Below are positions 16,334-24,782 of a DNA stretch of 64,000 nt, piece after piece; the first letter of the stretch is position 1, and each line of letters starts with the position of its first letter. This DNA comes from Mesorhizobium sp. L-8-3 (lineage in GTDB: Bacteria > Pseudomonadota > Alphaproteobacteria > Rhizobiales > Rhizobiaceae): positions 8,123,501 to 8,187,500 of the forward strand of contig NZ_AP023262.1 of the NCBI RefSeq assembly GCF_016756615.1, read 5' to 3'. The translations under genes and the position numbers were made by a program. The notes under the pieces were generated by a model. That model was not told where the DNA came from, searched no databases, and saw nothing but the letters and a program-made list of their open reading frames with translations.

Positions 16334-17356
16334 ATGATCATCGACTGTCACGGCCATTACACGACCGAACCACCGGAACATCACGCCTTCCGGAAGGCGC
16401 AGATCGAGTTCGCCGAAGGCAAGCGTGAAGCGAGCCCTGACTATCCAAGCATCGACGACGAGACGCTGCGCGCGACGATCGAGCAGAACCAGCTCCGACT
16501 TCAGTCCGAGCGCGGCTCCGACCTGACGATTCTGTCGCCGCGCGCGTCCGGCATGGGTCACCATGTCGGCAGCGCGGCCGTGAACGCCGAGTGGTCGCGC
16601 ATTTCCAATGACCTGGTCGCTCGCATCGTCGGCTTGTTCCCGCGGAACTTCGCGGGGGTGTGCCAGCTGCCGCAGTCGATGAGCGGGGACCTCGCGCCCG
16701 TACTGGCCGAGCTGGAGCGCTGCGTGCTGGAACTCGGATTCGTCGGCTGCAACCTCAATCCCGATCCTTCCGGCGGGTTCTGGTCGGCGCCGCCGATCTA
16801 CGACCGCTACTGGTATCCGCTGTTCGAGAAAATGATCGATCTCGGCGTACCGGCAATGATCCACGTATCCGGAGCGTGCTCGGCCTGTCTGCACACGACA
16901 GGTGCTCACTATATCAACGCCGATACCACAGTGTTCATGCAGCTTGTCCAGGGCGACCTGTTCCGCGATTTCCCGGAGTTGAAGCTGATCATCCCCCATG
17001 GCGGCGGCGCGGCCCCCTACCACTGGGGCCGCTATCGCGGCCTGGCGATGATGCTGGAGAAGCCGGACCTTGCCGCCCATCTGATGCGCAATGTCTGGTT
17101 CGACACCTGCGTCTACCATCAGGCCGGCATCGATACGCTGTTCCGTGTGGCAGGACCTGACAACATCCTTTTCGGCTCGGAGCTCCTGGGCGCAGTCAAG
17201 GCTGTCGATCCGCTGACCGGCTTCAACTTCGACGACACGCGGCGCTACATCGACGCGCTGGCCCTGAGTGAGGCGGAGCGCGCGGCGGTGTTCGAGGGCA
17301 ATGCGCGAATGGTCTATCCAAGGTTGGATACGCGGCTGAAGGCACAGGGCCGGTAG
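16334..17356 (+). CDS. ligJ: 4-oxalomesaconate hydratase (amidohydrolase family)
   Basis: 340 residues, the length of LigJ. The metal site begins with MIIDCHGHYTT (HxH), followed by the central and C-terminal amidohydrolase signatures VPAMIHVSGACSACLHTTGA, LKLIIPHGGGAAPYHWGRYR and NILFGSELLGAV. LigJ adds water to 4-oxalomesaconate to give 4-carboxy-4-hydroxy-2-oxoadipate (CHA) in the protocatechuate 4,5-cleavage and gallate pathways. ATG 16334 follows GGGAGGACGCC; ATG 16310 is in frame but has no ribosome site. It is directly followed by the LigK-like gene for the next step, which supports the assignment. Confidence 0.85.
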   Translation: MIIDCHGHYTTEPPEHHAFRKAQIEFAEGKREASPDYPSIDDETLRATIEQNQLRLQSERGSDLTILSPRASGMGHHVGSAAVNAEWSRISNDLVARIVGLFPRNFAGVCQLPQSMSGDLAPVLAELERCVLELGFVGCNLNPDPSGGFWSAPPIYDRYWYPLFEKMIDLGVPAMIHVSGACSACLHTTGAHYINADTTVFMQLVQGDLFRDFPELKLIIPHGGGAAPYHWGRYRGLAMMLEKPDLAAHLMRNVWFDTCVYHQAGIDTLFRVAGPDNILFGSELLGAVKAVDPLTGFNFDDTRRYIDALALSEAERAAVFEGNARMVYPRLDTRLKAQGR

Positions 17357-17406
17357 GCGCGGGCGCCGACCGAGACACATCAACGCCAACTTACCGAGAG
17401 GCATCC

Positions 17407-18078
17407 ATGGCGAGGGTTGTAACGAACACGGAACGCACGCCGATAGAGCTCTGCGACGGCTTGGGCGCGTTGGGCGTGGCGACCGTCCACGAGGCACAGG
17501 GGCGCACGGGACTGCTGGGCTCGCACCTGCGCCCGATCTACGCTGGCGCGAAGATCGGTGGGAATGCGCTGACCTGCGAAGTGGCGCCGGGCGACAACTG
17601 GACCATCCATGTCGCGCTCGAACAAGCGCGACCTGGCGACATCCTCGTGGTGACGCCAACCTCTCCCTGCGAGGACGGCTATTTTGGCGATCTCCTGGCC
17701 GAATCGGCGAAGGCCCTCGGCATCAGGGGCCTCGTCATCGACGCTGGCGTGCGCGATGTTGCGGTGCTGCGTGCGATCAACTTCCCGGTCTGGTCCAAGG
17801 CGATTTTCGCGCAGGGCACCGTCAAGGAGACGCTGGGCGATTGTCAGGTGCCGATCGTGTGCGCCGGCGCCAGGATATGTCCGGGCGACGTCGTTGTTGC
17901 CGACGACGATGGGGTTTGCGTGGTGCCGCGAGCCTCGGCAGCCGCGGTGCTGGAGACGGCCCGCAGGCGAGAGGCGGCCGAACAAGAGAAGCGCCTCCTC
18001 TACGCCGCCGGCAAGCTCAGCCTGGATATCAACAACATGCGTGAGCGTCTCCGGCAGAAGGGTCTTGTCTATGAATAG
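17407..18078 (+). CDS. ligK: 4-carboxy-4-hydroxy-2-oxoadipate aldolase (RraA-like)
   Basis: 223 residues of the RraA/HMG-CHA aldolase family: GVATVHEAQGRTGLLGSHLR, PGDNWTIHVALEQARPGDIL, GYFGDLLAESAKALGIRGLV, IDAGVRDVAVLRAINFPVW and CPGDVVVADDDGVCVVPR (metal-binding Asp segment). The family cleaves CHA to pyruvate and oxaloacetate with Mg2+. It lies 50 bases after ligJ. RraA proteins that inhibit RNase E are shorter, about 160 residues, and lack this context. A hairpin overlaps and follows the stop codon. Confidence 0.87.
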   Translation: MARVVTNTERTPIELCDGLGALGVATVHEAQGRTGLLGSHLRPIYAGAKIGGNALTCEVAPGDNWTIHVALEQARPGDILVVTPTSPCEDGYFGDLLAESAKALGIRGLVIDAGVRDVAVLRAINFPVWSKAIFAQGTVKETLGDCQVPIVCAGARICPGDVVVADDDGVCVVPRASAAAVLETARRREAAEQEKRLLYAAGKLSLDINNMRERLRQKGLVYE

Positions 18079-18099
18079 GCGTCCGTCGCCCGGACGCCT
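18077..18099 (+). terminator. Hairpin after ligK
   Basis: AGGCGTCCG and CGGACGCCT make a perfect 9-base stem with a 5-base loop, starting within the ligK stop codon. There is no T-run. The next operator-like repeat begins one base later. Confidence 0.45.
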
Positions 18100-18111
18100 G
18101 TATCTGGATAC
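18100..18111. promoter_or_regulatory. GTATC-N2-GATAC operator upstream of the MetE-like gene
   Basis: GTATCTGGATAC, identical to the repeat at 14515-14526, with another half-site (TTGGTATCGG) about 25 bases downstream. It lies about 100 bases before the methyltransferase gene. Confidence 0.5.
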
Positions 18112-18207
18112 GGTCTGGTTTTACAGTTCCATTTGGTATCGGCATCCATCTGCGAGCCCGGTGCTGGCCGGACACGGGTTCGACCACGAGAATATCAGGA
18201 GATTGGG

Positions 18208-19314
18208 ATGACCGAACGCAGAAAGCCACCCTTCCGCGCCGACCATGTCGGGAGCCTGCTGCGCCCCGCCTCGTTGCTTGCGGCACGCAAGAAATTCGAG
18301 GATGGCGATATCTCTGCAGCCGAACTGCGTGCAGCCGAAGACGACGCGATCCGCGACGTCGTGCACCGGCAGGAGGACGTCGGCTTGCAAAGCATCACCG
18401 ATGGCGAATTCCGCCGCGGCAGCTGGCACATGGACTTCCTCTGCGCCATCGGTGGCATCCGAGCAGGCGGAGCCCAGCTGCGGCCGTTTCACAACGGCTG
18501 CGGAGAAGTCCGCAACGAGATCCTGATCCCGGAAGTCTACAGCAAGCTTCATCTCGACACGTCAGTCTTCGGTGACGATTTCGCCTTCCTCAGCTCGGTG
18601 AGCACGCAGACGCCCAAGCAGAGTATCCCCTCCCCAAGCATCCTGCATTCGCTCGGCGAGACGGAGCGCCTTGGCGCCTACAAGGACAACGACGCGCTGC
18701 TGGAAGACCTGAAGAAGGTCTATGTCCGTCACATCGAGATGATGTACGAGTTGGGCTGCCGCTACCTCCAGATCGACGACACCACTTTCGCCATGCTTGG
18801 AGACCCCTCCTACCGGGAAAAGATGCGAGCACGGACTGGAGGCCCCGAGCAAAGCCACATTACCTACATCAACCTGATCAACGCGATCGTAAAGCAGAAG
18901 CCGGCCGACATGGTCGTGTGCGTGCACACCTGCCGCGGCAATCACCGTTCGGCCTGGGTTGCTTCGGGGGGATACGATCCGGTTGCCGAGGCGGTGTTCA
19001 GTGAACTCGAGGTCGACGGGCTGTTCCTGGAATATGACGACGAGCGCTCGGGAGGCTTCGAGCCGCTGCGTTTCGTGCCCAAGGGCAAGTTCGTCGTGCT
19101 TGGTCTCGTCACCAGCAAGCGCGGTGAACTGGAGAAGAAGGACGACCTCAAGCGGCGCATCGAGGCGGCAGCGCGTCATGTCGACGTCGACCAGATCTGC
19201 CTGTCGCCGCAGTGCGGCTTCGCCTCCACGCTGGAAGGCAACCTCGTCTCGGAAGAACAGCAGTTCGCAAAGCTGCGTCTCATCGTCGAGACAGCGAACG
19301 AGGTCTGGAACTGA
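18208..19314 (+). CDS. MetE C-terminal-type methyltransferase (cobalamin-independent methionine synthase family)
   Basis: 368 residues, corresponding to the catalytic barrel of MetE without its N-terminal half, like YxjG/YxjH. The start is typical (PPFRADHVGSLLRP). The zinc ligands are present: His and Cys in CVHTCRGNHRS, Glu near LFLEYDDERSG and the last Cys in CLSPQCGFAS. The family transfers a methyl group from a folate donor to a thiol. In this cluster it could use the methyl-THF made by the O-demethylase, giving a second exit for C1 units besides MetF/PurU. ATG 18208 follows AGGAGA. The acceptor is unknown. Confidence 0.82.
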   Translation: MTERRKPPFRADHVGSLLRPASLLAARKKFEDGDISAAELRAAEDDAIRDVVHRQEDVGLQSITDGEFRRGSWHMDFLCAIGGIRAGGAQLRPFHNGCGEVRNEILIPEVYSKLHLDTSVFGDDFAFLSSVSTQTPKQSIPSPSILHSLGETERLGAYKDNDALLEDLKKVYVRHIEMMYELGCRYLQIDDTTFAMLGDPSYREKMRARTGGPEQSHITYINLINAIVKQKPADMVVCVHTCRGNHRSAWVASGGYDPVAEAVFSELEVDGLFLEYDDERSGGFEPLRFVPKGKFVVLGLVTSKRGELEKKDDLKRRIEAAARHVDVDQICLSPQCGFASTLEGNLVSEEQQFAKLRLIVETANEVWN

Positions 19315-19342
19315 CGGCGCTTGGGGCCGTTGGACCGGACGA

Positions 19343-19978
19343 TCAGGAAGCGGCGGCCCGCGCTTCGCGGATCTCTGGCGAGGCATGCCGATAGAGGTGC
19401 GCCTCGTGCATCGACGTCAGCGCGGCCCGGACCATTTCGCCAGGGGCCTTTTCGCTCATGAACGACGCCATGCCGCCATAGACGAGTTCGAGCACGATGC
19501 CGCCGACATGGAGCGGACTGAGATCGGAGCCGTCATACGGGAAGAGCTTGCCCGACAGCAGCCTGCCCAATCCCTCCCACTGGTCTCGAAAAAGCTTCAG
19601 GTGCCGGTCCTCCAGCGTGTTGTCGCGGCGCGCGATGCGCAGGAGGTCGATTGCGAGCGTGCCCCAGCGCTTATCCTTGGCACGCTGGTTGGCCCAATCG
19701 CTCATCGAGTCGATGATGACTCGGGGGTCGTCCATCCCGTGGAGCCGCTCGGTCAGCTCAATGACGTCGCCCCCGGCGTTACGCTCCAGAAGCTGGAGAA
19801 AGATGTCTTCCTTGTTGGCGAAATTGGAGTAGAAAGCGCCCTTGGAGAAGCCGGCCTCCTCCGCAATCCGCTCGATCGTCGCCCCGGAATAGCCGTCCCG
19901 CGCCACCACCTCACTCGCCGATGCCAGCAGCTTCTCCCGCGTCAGGGCCTGGCTTTGTTCGCGCGTCAGTCTCGCCAT
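19343..19978 (-). CDS. TetR-family regulator, paralogue 2
   Basis: 211 residues, nearly collinear with the 13893-14495 product: MARLTREQSQALTREKLLAS, SGATIERIAEEAGFSKGAFY, SNFANKEDIFLQLLE, RAKDKRWGTLAIDLLRIARR, TLEDRHLKLFRDQWEGLGRL. The recognition helix region is the same in both, so they should share operators. ATG 19978 is preceded by GGAG and begins the conserved MARLTREQSQ; the open frame runs to 20206 without coding character. A double GATAC/GTATC operator lies 21 bases upstream. The C-terminal ligand domains differ more, so the two may sense different pathway intermediates. Confidence 0.88.
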   Translation of the reverse strand: MARLTREQSQALTREKLLASASEVVARDGYSGATIERIAEEAGFSKGAFYSNFANKEDIFLQLLERNAGGDVIELTERLHGMDDPRVIIDSMSDWANQRAKDKRWGTLAIDLLRIARRDNTLEDRHLKLFRDQWEGLGRLLSGKLFPYDGSDLSPLHVGGIVLELVYGGMASFMSEKAPGEMVRAALTSMHEAHLYRHASPEIREARAAAS

Positions 19979-19998
19979 CTCCACTCCATCCGATTCAC

Positions 19999-20020
19999 GT
20001 ATCGGGATACCTACGGTATC
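19999..20020. promoter_or_regulatory. Overlapping GTATC/GATAC operators upstream of tetR 2
   Basis: GTATCGGGATAC followed by CTACGGTATCC, the same double inverted repeat as at 14515-14536. Probable autoregulatory site. Confidence 0.6.
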
Positions 20021-20107
20021 CGGCTGATCGGAAGTTAGTAGCACAGCCCCGGGCACGCAAGCGCGCCCGCCCGAAAATCTGCTGCCCCGTCCGCCCCCAC
20101 TGGGCCA

Positions 20108-20432
20108 GTGTGGAACAAGGACATGAGCGACGATAAGGATCGGTCGGATTGTCTCGACTCCCAGCCCGTGAATCCAGGCTGGAAGGGTTCCCTGCCGGAG
20201 ATGCACCGATGTTCGGCTCCATCACCCGGAAATGGCGCGGCCGCCCTCGACAGATCAGCTCGCTGTGGTCGGGCTGATTGGCGCGATCACGACCAAGACC
20301 GGCCTCGACATGGAGTGAGCAATGGAACCCAGAATCCATGAGAAGGATGTCAAGGCCACCGACGCCTCAACGGCAGACCTCAACATCATCGGCTACGATG
20401 CTCGACCCGAATGGAATTGGACACTCAAACTC
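20108..20432 (+). pseudogene. ISAzo13-family transposase remnant (C-terminal part, frameshifted)
   Basis: Read across frames, the stretch encodes QPVNPGWKGS, FGSITRKWRGRPRQISSLWS, LIGAITTKTGLDME and then TADLNIIGYDARPEWNWTLK. These follow the C-terminal order of ISAzo13-type transposases (NPGW..., LIGATTTKTGL, ...HPEWNYTI). Frames change and a stop follows GLDME, so it is a decayed fragment lying between the tetR 2 and folD genes. Confidence 0.6.
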
Positions 20433-20513
20433 AGACAGTCCCCAATGACTTGGTGGTCGCGGTGCAGCTTCCCGAGTACGCCAGCCCTCCAATCTGACGC
20501 CTCGTTCGGTCCC

Positions 20514-21413
20514 CTAGAAGCTCGGCGGCTCCTTCCCCGCTACGCGGTAGGCCGAAGAGACGGTCGCCGCCATGAGCATGGATATGGTCATCGGGCCGAC
20601 GCCCCCCGGCACTGGCGTGATGGCGCCGGCCACTTTTTCGGCCGAGGCGCGCTCGACGTCGCCAACGAGCCGCGACTTGCCGTCGCCCTTGTCGGGAGCG
20701 GCGATGCGGTTGATCCCGACGTCGATGACGGTGGCCCCCGGCTTTATCCAGTCTCCCTTGATCATTTCGGGACGCCCCACCGCCGCAACGAGGACGTCGG
20801 CGGAACTTGCTATTGCCGGCAGATCTTTCGTGCGCGAATGAGCGATCGTCACGGTCGCGTTGGCGGCCAAGAGCAAGTTGGCCATCGGCTTGCCGACGAT
20901 GTTTGACCGACCGATGACGACTGCGGTCAGGCCTGAAAGGTCGCGTCCGCGCACCCGTTCGATCAGAAGCATCGAGCCGGCCGGCGTGCACGGCACAAAG
21001 GCGGTCGCGGTTTCTCCGGTACCAAGCTTGCCGACATTGACGAAGTGGAAGCCGTCGACGTCCTTGTCGGGGCTGACGGCCTGAATTACGGCGGCCTCGT
21101 CGATATGCCCCGGTAGGGGCAACTGCACCAGTATGCCGTGAATGACCTTGTCGACGTTGAGTTGGCTTATCAGCGCCAGGAGATCTTCCTGCCGGGTCTC
21201 CGCCTCTAGGGTATGCTGTACAGAGTGGAACCCGCACTCCTTTGCCGTGCGGCTCTTGCTAGCAACGTAGACCTTGCTGGCCGGGTCCTCACCCACGATG
21301 ATAACCGCCAGGCCCGGCTTCACGCCGGCCTCGCGTTCCAACGTTTCGGCCGCGACCTTGACCCTCGCGATAACGTCAGCAGCAACCGCCTTGCCGTCGA
21401 TAATATCAGCCAT
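20514..21413 (-). CDS. folD: Bifunctional methylenetetrahydrofolate dehydrogenase / methenyl-THF cyclohydrolase
   Basis: 299 residues, standard FolD length. Signature segments: GLAVIIVGEDPASKVYVASK (catalytic Lys), VHGILVQLPLPGHID in the form IHGILVQLPLPGH, CTPAGSMLLIERV, LTAVVIGRSNIVGKPMANLL (nucleotide site), DVGINRI and PVPGGVGPMTISMLMAATV. It oxidises methylene-THF with NADP and hydrolyses methenyl-THF to 10-formyl-THF, exactly the step needed between MetF and PurU. ATG 21413 follows GGAGGAAG. A degenerate GATAC-like sequence lies upstream. Confidence 0.95.
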   Translation of the reverse strand: MADIIDGKAVAADVIARVKVAAETLEREAGVKPGLAVIIVGEDPASKVYVASKSRTAKECGFHSVQHTLEAETRQEDLLALISQLNVDKVIHGILVQLPLPGHIDEAAVIQAVSPDKDVDGFHFVNVGKLGTGETATAFVPCTPAGSMLLIERVRGRDLSGLTAVVIGRSNIVGKPMANLLLAANATVTIAHSRTKDLPAIASSADVLVAAVGRPEMIKGDWIKPGATVIDVGINRIAAPDKGDGKSRLVGDVERASAEKVAGAITPVPGGVGPMTISMLMAATVSSAYRVAGKEPPSF

Positions 21414-21892
21414 GTCTTCCTCCGATACGATATGCCCATATGGCCAAATGCGCGGAGAGGCAATTGCCGAGGTCATGCACTTGTTCGATACAATGAATTC
21501 AACTCACCGGGTTGCTCGATCGGCTGTCACAGATAGCTTCGGCGCTCACACGGAGGAGCATCGGAGAAGTTGGCGAAGCTGCTTTGCGGTAGGTTTCATC
21601 CCTGCGGGAGGAAGAGTTCCCGTATAGCGTGTCAGAGGGCGCTTGCCGTGGTTGTTGCGACATCGACTTTCCGTGCATTGTTGCGGAGGGCGGGCGGCTC
21701 ACTGCCGGGTGGCTTCGAGGCAAGCGCGGCAGGAACGTCGGCAAGAGGATGATCCATCCGGCCACCGCATATCGACAGTTTGCCGGCGGAATCAGGTGAG
21801 ACGCTCGGCATTTCAGTCCTGGAGCGCGGGTTGTTGGACCGATCGCACATCGCCGGAGCAAACAACTGGGCTGCCTTGGTGGGCTGCTTTGC
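21414..21892. other. Gap between folD and pabB
   Basis: About 480 bases between divergent genes. Apart from the promoter region of folD (GATACGATATG near 21424) and the start region of pabB I see no convincing gene or repeat; several overlapping short open frames have no recognisable product. Confidence 0.4.
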
Positions 21893-23086
21893 ATGAGTTC
21901 GCCATCCTTGCTCATGAGAGACGACACGGTCGGCCGCGAGACTCTTTTCGTGGAGCCGATGGAACTGATACGCGCCGACGATGCCGACGGGGTTATCGCG
22001 GCGCTCGACAAGCTGGAGGCGGCGCGTCGGGCAGGCAAATGGACGGCCGGCTACTTTGCCTACGAGGCGGGCTATGCCTTCGAGCCAAAGTTACGCGCCA
22101 TCATGCCCGACGGCCGTCGTACGCCACTTGTGCTGATGGGCGTGTTCAAGGCGCCCCATGAGCGGGCGATTCCGGCGACTCCTGCCTCCATTGCTTCGCT
22201 TTCGGATTTGCGCGCGAGCTGGTCTTTCGAGCAGTACCTGCCACGCTTCGAACGGTTGCACCAGCACTTGCGCGAAGGCGATTGCTATCAGGCGAACCTC
22301 AGCTTTCCGGTGAGGGCCATATGGGACGGCGCGCCTGCCGCCATTTTCGACGCGATGACCGCACGCCAGCCCGTCCGCTACGCCGCACTTGCCGACCTGG
22401 GCGGCCCGGTGATTCTGTCGCGCTCGCCGGAACTGTTCTTCGAGATCGACGCTGACGGCTGGATCGAGACCCATCCGATGAAGGGCACCATCCGCCGCGG
22501 AATGACGGAGGAAGAGGACGTCAAGCTCATCGACTTCCTGCACAACGACGAGAAGAACAGGGCCGAGAACCGGATGATCGTCGATCTCCTACGAAACGAC
22601 ATCTCGCGCATCTGCGAACTAGGCACCCTGGACGTGCCGGAACTCTTCCGCATCGACACCTACCCGACCGTGCATCAGATGGTGAGTCGCGTACGCGCGA
22701 AGGTCGCGGCAGGCACGAGCCCGGGCGACATTTTCGCCGCTCTCTTCCCATGCGGCTCGATCACCGGCGCCCCGAAGCTGCGGGCGATGGAGATACTGCA
22801 TGCGATTGAGGAGCGGCCCCGGGACGCCTATTGCGGCTCCATCGGCTTCATTGCGCCGACGGGCGAGATGCGCTTCAACGTTGCCATCCGCACGATCACC
22901 CTGCATGAGGACGGGGAGGCAGTCTTCAATGTCGGCGGCGGCATCGTATTCGATTCCGACGCACGCTCGGAGTATGAGGAATGCCTGCTCAAGGCGCGCT
23001 TCGCGGCCGGCTTCGAGCCAGCCACGTACAGATCGCAGGGAGCTTTCCTCTGTCGCCCAAGCGTCGGCGTCGACCAAAGTGCATAG
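21893..23086 (+). CDS. pabB: Aminodeoxychorismate synthase component I
   Basis: 397 residues of the chorismate-utilising fold: WTAGYFAYEAGYAFEPKL, EGDCYQANLSFPV, LSRSPELFFEID, THPMKGTIRRG, NRMIVDLLRNDISRI, TYPTVHQMVSRVRAKV, LFPCGSITGAPKLRAMEILH, GFIAPTGEMRFNVAIRTITL, FNVGGGIVFDSD. PKGT with Lys marks PabB rather than TrpE. It converts chorismate to 4-amino-4-deoxychorismate, a precursor of p-aminobenzoate and folate. A dedicated copy in a THF-consuming catabolic cluster suggests support of the folate pool. No pabA or pabC adjoins. The C-terminal 15 residues look non-conserved. The start is ATG 21893; ATG 21914 is also possible. Confidence 0.9.
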   Translation: MSSPSLLMRDDTVGRETLFVEPMELIRADDADGVIAALDKLEAARRAGKWTAGYFAYEAGYAFEPKLRAIMPDGRRTPLVLMGVFKAPHERAIPATPASIASLSDLRASWSFEQYLPRFERLHQHLREGDCYQANLSFPVRAIWDGAPAAIFDAMTARQPVRYAALADLGGPVILSRSPELFFEIDADGWIETHPMKGTIRRGMTEEEDVKLIDFLHNDEKNRAENRMIVDLLRNDISRICELGTLDVPELFRIDTYPTVHQMVSRVRAKVAAGTSPGDIFAALFPCGSITGAPKLRAMEILHAIEERPRDAYCGSIGFIAPTGEMRFNVAIRTITLHEDGEAVFNVGGGIVFDSDARSEYEECLLKARFAAGFEPATYRSQGAFLCRPSVGVDQSA

Positions 23087-23275
23087 CTCGTTGGTAAGCG
23101 CAGTCCCGTCCGGCAGGTGCTTGCGCAGCATCGGCTGCGACACAGGCACGGTCAACGCCGACCAGATCCATGATTCGTGCATAAGTCAATGATCGCGGAA
23201 TCGGGTTCCCGAAAGTCGAGCATGCAACTCGATAAGCGGGCTAGCCCGCAGCCTTCGCCTTGATGCGCGAACGAG

Positions 23276-23782
23276 TCAAGCGGCAGGCGGGTGCAGCCTC
23301 GTGTCGAGGGCAAATGCCTCCTGCAGCTTCAGCGTATAGGAGCCCGCTGGACCGCCCGCCAGGAATATCAGATTCCAGCTATGCGTCGAGACCGCGCTCG
23401 GGATCGCGACGAACCGATGGCGGCGCAGCAGATCGGCCCCAAATGCCTGTTGCCCCGCGCCGGGAATACCCGGGTGCAGCCAGTTTGCGTTCGGTATGCT
23501 TGAAGGATCGACGACATGAACATCGCCGGGATCGGCGATCACGGCCGCGGTCATCATATGCGGAACGGTGTCGAGCGCCCGGAACCCCTTGTGAACCGCC
23601 ACCTCAAGGATGGCTGTCGCCGGATCGAGTGAGCAATAGACCGCGCGAACGCCTTTGCTGTTCCAGCGACCGCCAACCCGATAGGCGCCTTCCCCACTAT
23701 CCCATGTCGATGCATGAGCGGCCTGATCGAGCCGCCATGCAACCAACTCGGTCCCGCCGAGCGCGACCGGCAGAAAGGTCAT
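23276..23782 (-). CDS. RES-domain toxin
   Basis: 168 residues of the RES family: AWRLDQAAHASTWDSGEGAY, RVGGRWNSKGVRAVYCSLDP, ATAILEVAVHK and the Arg...Glu...Ser active-site pattern. RES toxins deplete NAD+ when released from their antitoxin. The start is taken at ATG 23782, which overlaps the antitoxin stop by four bases (ATGA) and starts MTFLPVALGG; the longer frame to 23902 lies inside the antitoxin gene. Antitoxin first, toxin second with overlap is the normal arrangement. Confidence 0.85.
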   Translation of the reverse strand: MTFLPVALGGTELVAWRLDQAAHASTWDSGEGAYRVGGRWNSKGVRAVYCSLDPATAILEVAVHKGFRALDTVPHMMTAAVIADPGDVHVVDPSSIPNANWLHPGIPGAGQQAFGADLLRRHRFVAIPSAVSTHSWNLIFLAGGPAGSYTLKLQEAFALDTRLHPPAA

Positions 23783-24261
23783 GCATAGACGCCGTATTCG
23801 AGGCGGTCGAGATGGTCCTCCACCAGTTCGACGCCGGCAGGCGTCCCGAGAAGATCGATGGGGCGGCGCTGGTCGAGCCCGACAGCCGGACGCTCTAGCC
23901 ATTGTTCCGCTTCAGCTTGTGAACCGAAGACGTCCATCGCTTTGGCGAGTATCTCGGCAAACTTCCAAGCGCGGCCACTCTGTACCTGGCTGAGCGGTTT
24001 GGAGGGCGCGTCCTTGCGGCGCTGCCAGGTGCGCAGGCTCATGCCCACGGCCTTCTCGAGCGATTCGTTCTTGCCCATGACGACGAGACTGCCAACAAGA
24101 TGATCCAGCGCCGAGGCAGGCAGGCCATGCAAAAGGAGTTCATGCGCATCGAGCGCATTGGTGAGGTGCCGCGACAAAATACGGGAGCCGCCAAGCAGGG
24201 CTTCGATTTTCTGGAGGTCACCTCCCGCTCTAGAAGCAGGCGCCTTTGCCGCGACGGCCAT
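23779..24261 (-). CDS. Xre/MbcA/ParS-type antitoxin (DUF2384)
   Basis: 160 residues. The C-terminal DUF2384 domain is recognisable: EILAKAMDVFGSQAEAEQWL, GLDQRRPIDLLGTPAGVELV and VEDHLDRLEYGVYA. The N-terminal part contains an HTH-like SLEKAVGMSLRTWQRRK. It neutralises the RES toxin encoded next. ATG 24261 (GGAG upstream) is preferred over ATG 24300. Such pairs occur on chromosomes and plasmids and act as stabilisation or stress modules. Confidence 0.85.
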   Translation of the reverse strand: MAVAAKAPASRAGGDLQKIEALLGGSRILSRHLTNALDAHELLLHGLPASALDHLVGSLVVMGKNESLEKAVGMSLRTWQRRKDAPSKPLSQVQSGRAWKFAEILAKAMDVFGSQAEAEQWLERPAVGLDQRRPIDLLGTPAGVELVEDHLDRLEYGVYA

Positions 24262-24782
24262 GTTCAATCTCCACGTCAATTGTCGCTCCAGATATGTCAT
24301 GCGTCGCGACCGATTTCAAGGACGGCGGGAACCGTCGCCTTAAAAGTCGGTTTCGAAACTGGGAGCGGGAAAGGTGGGGGTCAAGCTGCAAGCGCAAACT
24401 TGGCTTATTTGAGCCGGCAGTCGGCAGCCGCGGCGGGGACGTGAAGGACCCGGTGCGCGCCGGTGGGTGACCGACGCATCTGACGCTCCACCACCTGCAT
24501 CACAGTTGAGTCAGGGCCAAAATTGGACGCCGATTGAGGGTCAGTCTTGGACGCCGTTTGACAACTGCCGCGGATCTGGCCGCAGTACCGCTCCAGCCAC
24601 CACGCCATCCAGCGCAGCAGGTTCGGCATCACGACGTAGCCCATCGCGGCCGCGATCGGCATTGTCAGGGTGGCGATCCGCAGGAGAAACAAATTGCAGT
24701 GGGTAAGTAGCAAGATCCGGATGAAGACGCGGGGCGGCGGCTGATCCAGGTTAGGACAGCCATCTTTCAGCAGACACCTCTG
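24262..24782. other. Gap holding only remnants
   Basis: About 520 bases without an intact gene. On the minus strand near 24580-24700 a short hydrophobic stretch (PIAAAMGYVVMPNLLRWMAW) resembles the C-terminal anchor of antibiotic-biosynthesis-monooxygenase-type membrane proteins. Near 24520-24560 a GGACGCCGATT/GGACGCCGTTT direct repeat resembles insertion-sequence ends. Neither is complete. Confidence 0.3.

Noticed and set aside
24500..24570. GGACGCC-type direct repeats resembling the end of an IS21-like element
   Set aside because: Only one side is visible, with no transposase gene and no matching opposite end, so it is mentioned only as a possible remnant.
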